Made by a program: the position numbers and the translations under genes
In this document: piece by piece, positions 6,690 to 10,723 of the stretch
How the letters are laid out: every line of letters starts with the position of its first letter
Numbering within the stretch: position 1 is the stretch's first letter
The notes under the pieces: model-generated
Told to the model about the DNA's origin: nothing
The model's database searches: none
What the model saw: only the letters and a program-made list of their open reading frames with translations
NCBI GenBank assembly: GCA_013213875.1
Contig: JABSSV010000025.1
Span: 1-10,723, forward strand
Length of the DNA: 10,723 nt
Direction: 5' to 3'
From: Lysobacterales bacterium
Lineage (GTDB): Bacteria > Pseudomonadota > Gammaproteobacteria > Xanthomonadales > SZUA-36

Positions 6690-7758
6690 AATTGAGATCG
6701 CGCTGGGACAGCGCAGCTACCCGGTGCTGGTCGGCGCTTCCCTGCTCCATCAGCCGTCCCATTGGCTACCCCTGATCCCTGAGGTGCCGCTGGTTATTTT
6801 CACCAATGAGCGGGTGGCCCCCCTGTATCTGGATACGCTTGTGAGCGCGCTGGGAGGCCGCCAGCCGCACACCTTTATTCTGCCCGACGGTGAAGCGGAG
6901 AAGTCTTTTGACAACTATCAGCGGGCTTTGGAGTTTCTGGCGCAGAAGGGCATTCGCCGCGACGCCTGTCTGCTGGCACTGGGGGGAGGCGTGATCGGTG
7001 ATCTATGCGGTTTTGTGGCCGCCAGCTGGATGCGCGGCATACGCTTTATTCAGTTCCCGACCACCCTGCTGGCCCAGGTAGACGCCAGCGTCGGTGGCAA
7101 AACAGCGATTAACCTGCCGGCCGGCAAGAACCTGGTTGGCGCTTTCCACCAACCCAGCCTGGTAGTCGCGGATGTCAGCACCCTGACCACGTTGGATGAG
7201 CGCGAGTATCGCGCAGGCCTGGCCGAGGTGCTGAAATACGGCGCGATTCGCGACCCGGAACTGATTGGCCTCATGGAACAGCAGGTCACGGCACTCAACC
7301 GTCGTGATGCCGCGCTGCTGATCGATCTGGTCAGCCGCTCCGTCGAACACAAAGCCAGCGTGGTGGCCGATGATGAACGCGAAGCTGGCATACGCGCGAC
7401 ACTGAACTTTGGTCACAGCTTTGGTCACGCCATCGAAGCGCTGACTGACTACACGCGCTATCTGCACGGGGAAGCGGTCGCCATCGGCATGGTGGCTGCA
7501 AGCCATCTGAGTGAGCAGCGCGGGCTGTGCACACCCGGCACTGCAGCGCGTCTGGCGAAGCTGTTGCAGCAGTTGGATCTTCCGGTCACCATACCCGCGG
7601 ACCTGAGCACGGACCATCTGCTGGAACGGATGGGGCTGGACAAGAAAAACGTGACCGGCACAAGGCGCCTCATTTTGCTGGAGGCACTGGGCCAAGCTTA
7701 TATTGATAGCGACAGCCGTGACGAACAGATTCGTCGGGCCATCGACCACACCCGCTGA
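6682..7758 (+). CDS. aroB: 3-Dehydroquinate synthase
   Basis: AroB converts DAHP to 3-dehydroquinate using NAD and a divalent metal, the second step of the shikimate pathway. The 358-residue product has normal length and intact motifs: LPDGEAEK (67-74), LGGGVIGDL (100-108), PTTLLAQVDASVGGKT (126-141), AGKNLVG (147-153), AEVLKYG (181-187), LNFGHSFGHAIE (241-252) and HGEAVAIGM (262-270). Zinc ligands by comparison with the E. coli enzyme are E182, H245 and H262. The start lies inside the last codons of aroK (ATGAATAG overlap), so translation is probably coupled. hemE follows after 11 bases. In many gammaproteobacteria aroK-aroB sits after pilMNOPQ; that pilus block is not seen here, although pilTU lies a few kilobases to the left. 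Confidence 0.97.
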   Translation: MNRIEIALGQRSYPVLVGASLLHQPSHWLPLIPEVPLVIFTNERVAPLYLDTLVSALGGRQPHTFILPDGEAEKSFDNYQRALEFLAQKGIRRDACLLALGGGVIGDLCGFVAASWMRGIRFIQFPTTLLAQVDASVGGKTAINLPAGKNLVGAFHQPSLVVADVSTLTTLDEREYRAGLAEVLKYGAIRDPELIGLMEQQVTALNRRDAALLIDLVSRSVEHKASVVADDEREAGIRATLNFGHSFGHAIEALTDYTRYLHGEAVAIGMVAASHLSEQRGLCTPGTAARLAKLLQQLDLPVTIPADLSTDHLLERMGLDKKNVTGTRRLILLEALGQAYIDSDSRDEQIRRAIDHTR

Positions 7759-7769
7759 AGGAAGGGCCT

Positions 7770-8837
7770 GTGAAGACCTTGGAAAACGATCGCTTTTTAA
7801 GAGCACTGTTGCGCCAGGAAGTGGACCGTACGCCCGTCTGGATTATGCGCCAGGCAGGACGCTACCTGCCTGAGTACCGAAAGCTCCGCGCCGAAGCCGG
7901 CAGTTTTATGGATCTGGCCACCAACCCGGAATTGGCCTGCGAGGTCACACTACAGCCGCTGCGTCGGTTTCCGCTGGACGCCGCCATACTTTTTTCGGAC
8001 ATTCTGACCATTCCCGATGCCATGGGACTGGGACTCTATTTCGTTACCGGTGAAGGGCCAAAGTTCGAGCGTCCGGTGCGGGACGCGGCGGCCATTGCCG
8101 CCCTGGCTGTGCCCGATCCAGAGGAGCGCCTGTCCTATGTCACCGATGCGGTGCGAAAAATCCGACAGGAACTGGCCGGCACGGTGCCCCTGATTGGCTT
8201 TAGCGGCAGCCCCTGGACGCTGGCCACTTACATGGTCGAAGGTGGTTCCAGCCGTAACTTCGCGCGCACCAAAGCCCTGTGCTACACGGACCCACGGGCC
8301 GCGCATGAGCTTTTGGACAAATTGGCACAGGCGGTCACTGCCTATCTGAACGCTCAAATAGCTGCCGGTGCGCAGGCGGTACAGATTTTTGATTCCTGGG
8401 GTGGTGCGCTGGGTTTTGAAGCGTTTCAGGAATTTTCCCTGCGCTACATGGCGCAGATTGTTGATGGTCTTAAGCGCGAGCAAGACGGTCAGCGCGTGCC
8501 GGTCATTCTGTTCAGCAAGGGCTGCAACACGCAATTGGAGGCACTGGCGGCGACCGGAGCCGATGCGCTCGGCGTGGACTGGACCATCAGCCTGCGGGAA
8601 GCCCGCCAGCGCGTGGGACAGCAGGTTGCCCTGCAGGGTAATCTGGATCCATCCGTACTGCTAGCACCTCCCGCACGAATTCGCACGGAAGCAGAGCGCG
8701 TACTGGACAGCTTTGGCCCAGGACCGGGGCTTGTGTTCAATCTTGGCCATGGCATCACGCCGGAGGTCCCGCCGGAGCACTTGGGGGCGCTTATTAAACA
8801 TGTGCAAGCCTACAGCGCCCGGAGCACAGAGCCCTAG
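7770..8837 (+). CDS. hemE: Uroporphyrinogen decarboxylase
   Basis: HemE removes the four acetate carboxyl groups of uroporphyrinogen III to give coproporphyrinogen III in haem synthesis; it is a cofactor-free cytoplasmic dimer. The 355-residue product has the family length. PVWIMRQAGRYLPEYR (22-37) includes the two substrate-binding arginines R27 and R31; the catalytic aspartate is D77 in LFSDILT. GFSGSPWTLATYMVEGGSS (143-161) carries Y154, IFDSWGG (206-212) carries S209, and NLGHGI (324-329) carries H327, matching the known active-site set. The start is a GTG, supported by AAGGAAGGG just upstream; no ATG near the N-terminus fits. The 11-base gap after aroB suggests one transcript, joining aromatic and haem synthesis. 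The gene is convergent with the oxygenase-like gene, with only 28 bases between the stop codons. Confidence 0.97.
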   Translation: MKTLENDRFLRALLRQEVDRTPVWIMRQAGRYLPEYRKLRAEAGSFMDLATNPELACEVTLQPLRRFPLDAAILFSDILTIPDAMGLGLYFVTGEGPKFERPVRDAAAIAALAVPDPEERLSYVTDAVRKIRQELAGTVPLIGFSGSPWTLATYMVEGGSSRNFARTKALCYTDPRAAHELLDKLAQAVTAYLNAQIAAGAQAVQIFDSWGGALGFEAFQEFSLRYMAQIVDGLKREQDGQRVPVILFSKGCNTQLEALAATGADALGVDWTISLREARQRVGQQVALQGNLDPSVLLAPPARIRTEAERVLDSFGPGPGLVFNLGHGITPEVPPEHLGALIKHVQAYSARSTEP

Positions 8838-8846
8838 CCGGTCCGC

Positions 8847-8865
8847 GGCAAGCCTCCTGGCTGCC
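8847..8865. terminator. Weak hairpin between the convergent hemE and oxygenase genes
   Basis: GGCAAGCC and GGCTGCC pair across a TCCT loop with one bulged A, just after the hemE stop. No T-run follows on either strand, so intrinsic termination is doubtful. It fills most of the 28-base gap between the two stop codons and could still act as a bidirectional pause or RNA end. Confidence 0.25.
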
Positions 8866-9531
8866 CTAGGAAGAGCGACGCGGTTTCTGGTCAGCGCCTA
8901 ACCAGCAATTGAAAGCGACGACGATGCGTGGCGTATGCCCGAAGTAGGGAAAGACCTCATGCAGCAGATAGGACGGGAACAGCCATAGCTTGCCCGGCTC
9001 ATGTCTGACTTCCGTTCCGCCATTGCGAAACGGGGCCTGCAGGTTCTGATTGCCCGGGTCAGTGTAATAGTCCGCATTGGCGCGCGGGTCATAGAAGCGC
9101 ACCGTACCCTCACGCGCATCCTTGCCCGGTGCGCCCGGATCCACACAGAAAATACCTGACCAGCTGGCATTGGGGTGGTTGTGCACACCCTGAAAACCAC
9201 CGCTGCGGGTGATGTGGTACCAGGCGTGGTAATCGAAACGCAGGCGCTCCATAAACGCCGGCTCGTAAGCATTTAGCTCCATCACTGTCCGCGCCAGCGC
9301 GCCGTGCACAAACTGCACCAGCGGCTGCAGCTCGGGGTCCTTCCAGTAGAAGAGATCGAAGCGACTCTCGAAGACCTCACCCAGTTGCGTATCACGCTCA
9401 ATATCATCTTTGTACTGGATCTGCTCCCGCGCCAGGAAAAAGGCCCGCAGGCTGGGGCAAAGCTGTTCGCGATCCGGGTGCACGAACTCGATAAGAGGCA
9501 CGGTATAGAGGTGATGGATCTGCATATTCAC
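8866..9531 (-). CDS. Putative 2OG-Fe(II) oxygenase (TIGR02466-like)
   Basis: This 221-residue soluble protein resembles the TIGR02466-type family of 2-oxoglutarate/Fe(II)-dependent oxygenases, whose substrates are mostly unknown. Visible evidence is GVHNHPNASWSGIFCV (115-130), with H117 or H119 as candidate iron ligands, VRFYDPRAN (144-152), and GKLWLFPSYLLHEVFPY (180-196) with H191 as the distal ligand. PRIVVAFN (201-208) follows, with R202 as the likely 2-oxoglutarate contact. No signal peptide is seen. The start is either GTG at 9531 or ATG at 9525, neither with a good ribosome binding site. It lies downstream of the TonB-dependent receptor gene on the same strand, but the receptor's terminator lies between, so it likely has its own promoter. 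Family-level assignment is good; the reaction is inferred. Confidence 0.75.
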   Translation of the reverse strand: MNMQIHHLYTVPLIEFVHPDREQLCPSLRAFFLAREQIQYKDDIERDTQLGEVFESRFDLFYWKDPELQPLVQFVHGALARTVMELNAYEPAFMERLRFDYHAWYHITRSGGFQGVHNHPNASWSGIFCVDPGAPGKDAREGTVRFYDPRANADYYTDPGNQNLQAPFRNGGTEVRHEPGKLWLFPSYLLHEVFPYFGHTPRIVVAFNCWLGADQKPRRSS

Positions 9532-9561
9532 GGTTTAAGTCAGGTCGTTACAGGGGCCAGT

Positions 9562-9575
9562 GTAAACGCTTTAAC
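9562..9575. promoter_or_regulatory. LacI-operator-like near-palindrome upstream of the oxygenase gene
   Basis: GTAAACGCTTTAAC is an imperfect palindrome centred on a G/C step, with five of seven pairs matching, and resembles the AAACG/CGTTT type bound by LacI-family regulators. It sits about 30 bases upstream of the oxygenase start and downstream of the receptor terminator. The minus-strand TTTACA within it could also be a -35 element, but no matching -10 follows at 17 bases. Chance occurrence is possible. Confidence 0.22.
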
Positions 9576-9599
9576 GTGACCAGAGCGCCGCATGAGCAT

Positions 9600-9628
9600 A
9601 AAAAAACGGCGCGCCGAGGCGAGCCGTT
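9600..9628 (-). terminator. Intrinsic terminator of the TonB-dependent receptor gene
   Basis: Read on the minus strand, a stem of AACGGC pairing with GCCGTT (9628-9623 with 9610-9605) continues after an A/G mismatch into a CGC/GCG inner stem with a four-base loop, and is followed at once by a run of five T (9604-9600). It starts 28 bases after the receptor stop codon. The hairpin and T-run make a textbook rho-independent terminator for the minus-strand gene. Confidence 0.88.
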
Positions 9629-9655
9629 CTTTCAGCTTTACTACTGAGAACTAAA

Positions 9656-10723
9656 TCAGAAGTTCTGCTTGTAACGCAGGTAGGCGATACGACCTTCTAC
9701 AGAGTAGAGGTTGCGGTCGATCGGCTGCCAGCCGTAGACCAGACCATTGATCGGGCCGTTCTCGTCCGCGCAGTTGCGGCAGCCCACAGCGATCTGAGCA
9801 TCCCACGGCGCATTCCAGGCAAACTGGAGGTCGTGGTAGGTGGTAGCACCATTGGTAACCAGCGTAGAGCCGTCCGTTGAGCAGTCCGTGAAACCACGGC
9901 CGTCCAGCGTACAGATCTCATCTGCTGCACCGTTTTCGGCAATGTATTGGCCGGTGTAGCCAACCAGGAAGTCACCCAGGCTCCAGCTAACCTGCCAGCT
10001 GGCTCGGGCGTCCGGCGAACCGTGTGTGTCCAGAACGTCAGCGAATCCGTCACCCGGTACCGCTTCCTGCTCGTACTTCAGAATGTGGGAGTAATCCAGG
10101 CGGAAGCCGAAGACGCCCGCGCCGTCGGTAGCCAGGTTGTACTCCACACCCACATCAATACCGTCCGTGCGTACGCCAGAAAGGTTGAGCTGCGTCAGCT
10201 GCACAAAGTCAACGGTGCCATCTGAATTACGGTTAACCGTGTTGGCGAAGCCATCGGCCTCCTGCTGGAACATGCGGCCCAGGGTTATGGTAGAGATCTG
10301 GTTGGTGAACTCGATGTTGTAGTAGCTCACATCGAAGGACAGATCATCAGTTGCCTGCCACACCACGCCCGCGGTCCAAGCCTCGGATGTTTCCGGCTGG
10401 AGGTCAGGGTTACCGCCGAAGAGGGCGCGGTACTGGGTGGAGGTACAAGGTGCCACGCCGTTATTACAGCCAACGATGTCGATGGCCGGCGGGAAAGACT
10501 CCGACTGGTTGCCGTAGAGCTCCTGCATGTCCGGGGCACGGAAACCTTCACCGTAGCTAGCGCGCAGCAGCAGGCTTTCCATGGGACGCCAGGAGATGCT
10601 GACTCTCGGCGTGGTGGTGTTACCGAAGTCCGAGTAGTCATCGTAACGAACCGCCAGGTTCAGGTTCAGCGTGTCCAGCAGCGGCACGTTGGTCTCAGCA
10701 TAGACGGAAAATACGTCGCGACC
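9656..10723 (-). CDS. TonB-dependent outer-membrane receptor, C-terminal part (runs off window)
   Basis: The visible 355 residues are the C-terminal part of a TonB-dependent receptor beta-barrel, which imports ligands such as siderophores, vitamins or oligosaccharides across the outer membrane. The 5' end lies beyond the window, so the signal peptide, TonB box and plug domain are not seen. Family marks are VYAETNVPLL at the edge, YGEGFRAP (57-64 of the fragment), NPDLQPE (105-111), alternating aromatic strands such as FDVSYYNIEF, and a terminal phenylalanine after YLRYKQNF, typical of outer-membrane barrels. Six cysteines fall in three close pairs (86/93, 271/281, 315/318), the last replacing the usual GvrNLfD turn with GCRNCAD. 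The ligand cannot be told from this part. A strong terminator follows the stop. Confidence 0.92.
   Translation of the reverse strand, partial: GRDVFSVYAETNVPLLDTLNLNLAVRYDDYSDFGNTTTPRVSISWRPMESLLLRASYGEGFRAPDMQELYGNQSESFPPAIDIVGCNNGVAPCTSTQYRALFGGNPDLQPETSEAWTAGVVWQATDDLSFDVSYYNIEFTNQISTITLGRMFQQEADGFANTVNRNSDGTVDFVQLTQLNLSGVRTDGIDVGVEYNLATDGAGVFGFRLDYSHILKYEQEAVPGDGFADVLDTHGSPDARASWQVSWSLGDFLVGYTGQYIAENGAADEICTLDGRGFTDCSTDGSTLVTNGATTYHDLQFAWNAPWDAQIAVGCRNCADENGPINGLVYGWQPIDRNLYSVEGRIAYLRYKQNF

Noticed and set aside
7003..7806. A 267-codon open frame on the minus strand opposite aroB
   Set aside because: aroB is complete with all catalytic motifs; the antisense frame has no family features or ribosome binding site of note.

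Overview
This window reads as chromosomal core DNA from a GC-rich, free-living gammaproteobacterium, with a more variable right end. The gene content and order point there: pilT-pilU transcribed divergently from yggS-proC-yggT is the arrangement known from Pseudomonas and relatives. The exosortase H-type protein and the TonB-dependent receptor with a neighbouring 2OG-Fe(II) oxygenase-like gene fit environmental, often marine, lineages. I cannot name the genus from sequence alone.

Layout. Positions 35-2208 (minus strand) hold pilT followed by pilU, the retraction ATPases of the type IV pilus. A compact divergent intergenic region (2209-2344) separates them from a plus-strand run of yggS (PLP homeostasis), proC (proline synthesis) and a yggT-family membrane protein. 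A secreted DUF4426-type protein follows after 93 bases with its own strong ribosome binding site. In Pseudomonas metX and metW lie between yggT and the DUF4426 gene; here they are absent. Convergent to this run, on the minus strand, is a two-gene unit: an exosortase H-type membrane transpeptidase whose stop codon overlaps the start of pdxH (ATGA).

Divergent from that unit, 6144-8837 (plus strand) is a tight aroK-aroB-hemE run (8-base overlap, then an 11-base gap) joining the shikimate pathway to haem synthesis. On the minus strand at the right end are a putative 2OG-Fe(II) oxygenase and, upstream of it behind a clear intrinsic terminator, the C-terminal part of a TonB-dependent outer-membrane receptor that runs off the window edge.

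Most of the window is housekeeping. The points most worth a second look are the exosortase H gene translationally coupled to an N-terminally short PdxH, the receptor barrel with three cysteine pairs, and the receptor/oxygenase neighbourhood. I found no tRNA or rRNA genes, insertion sequence, CRISPR array or prophage, and no convincing wholly new system.
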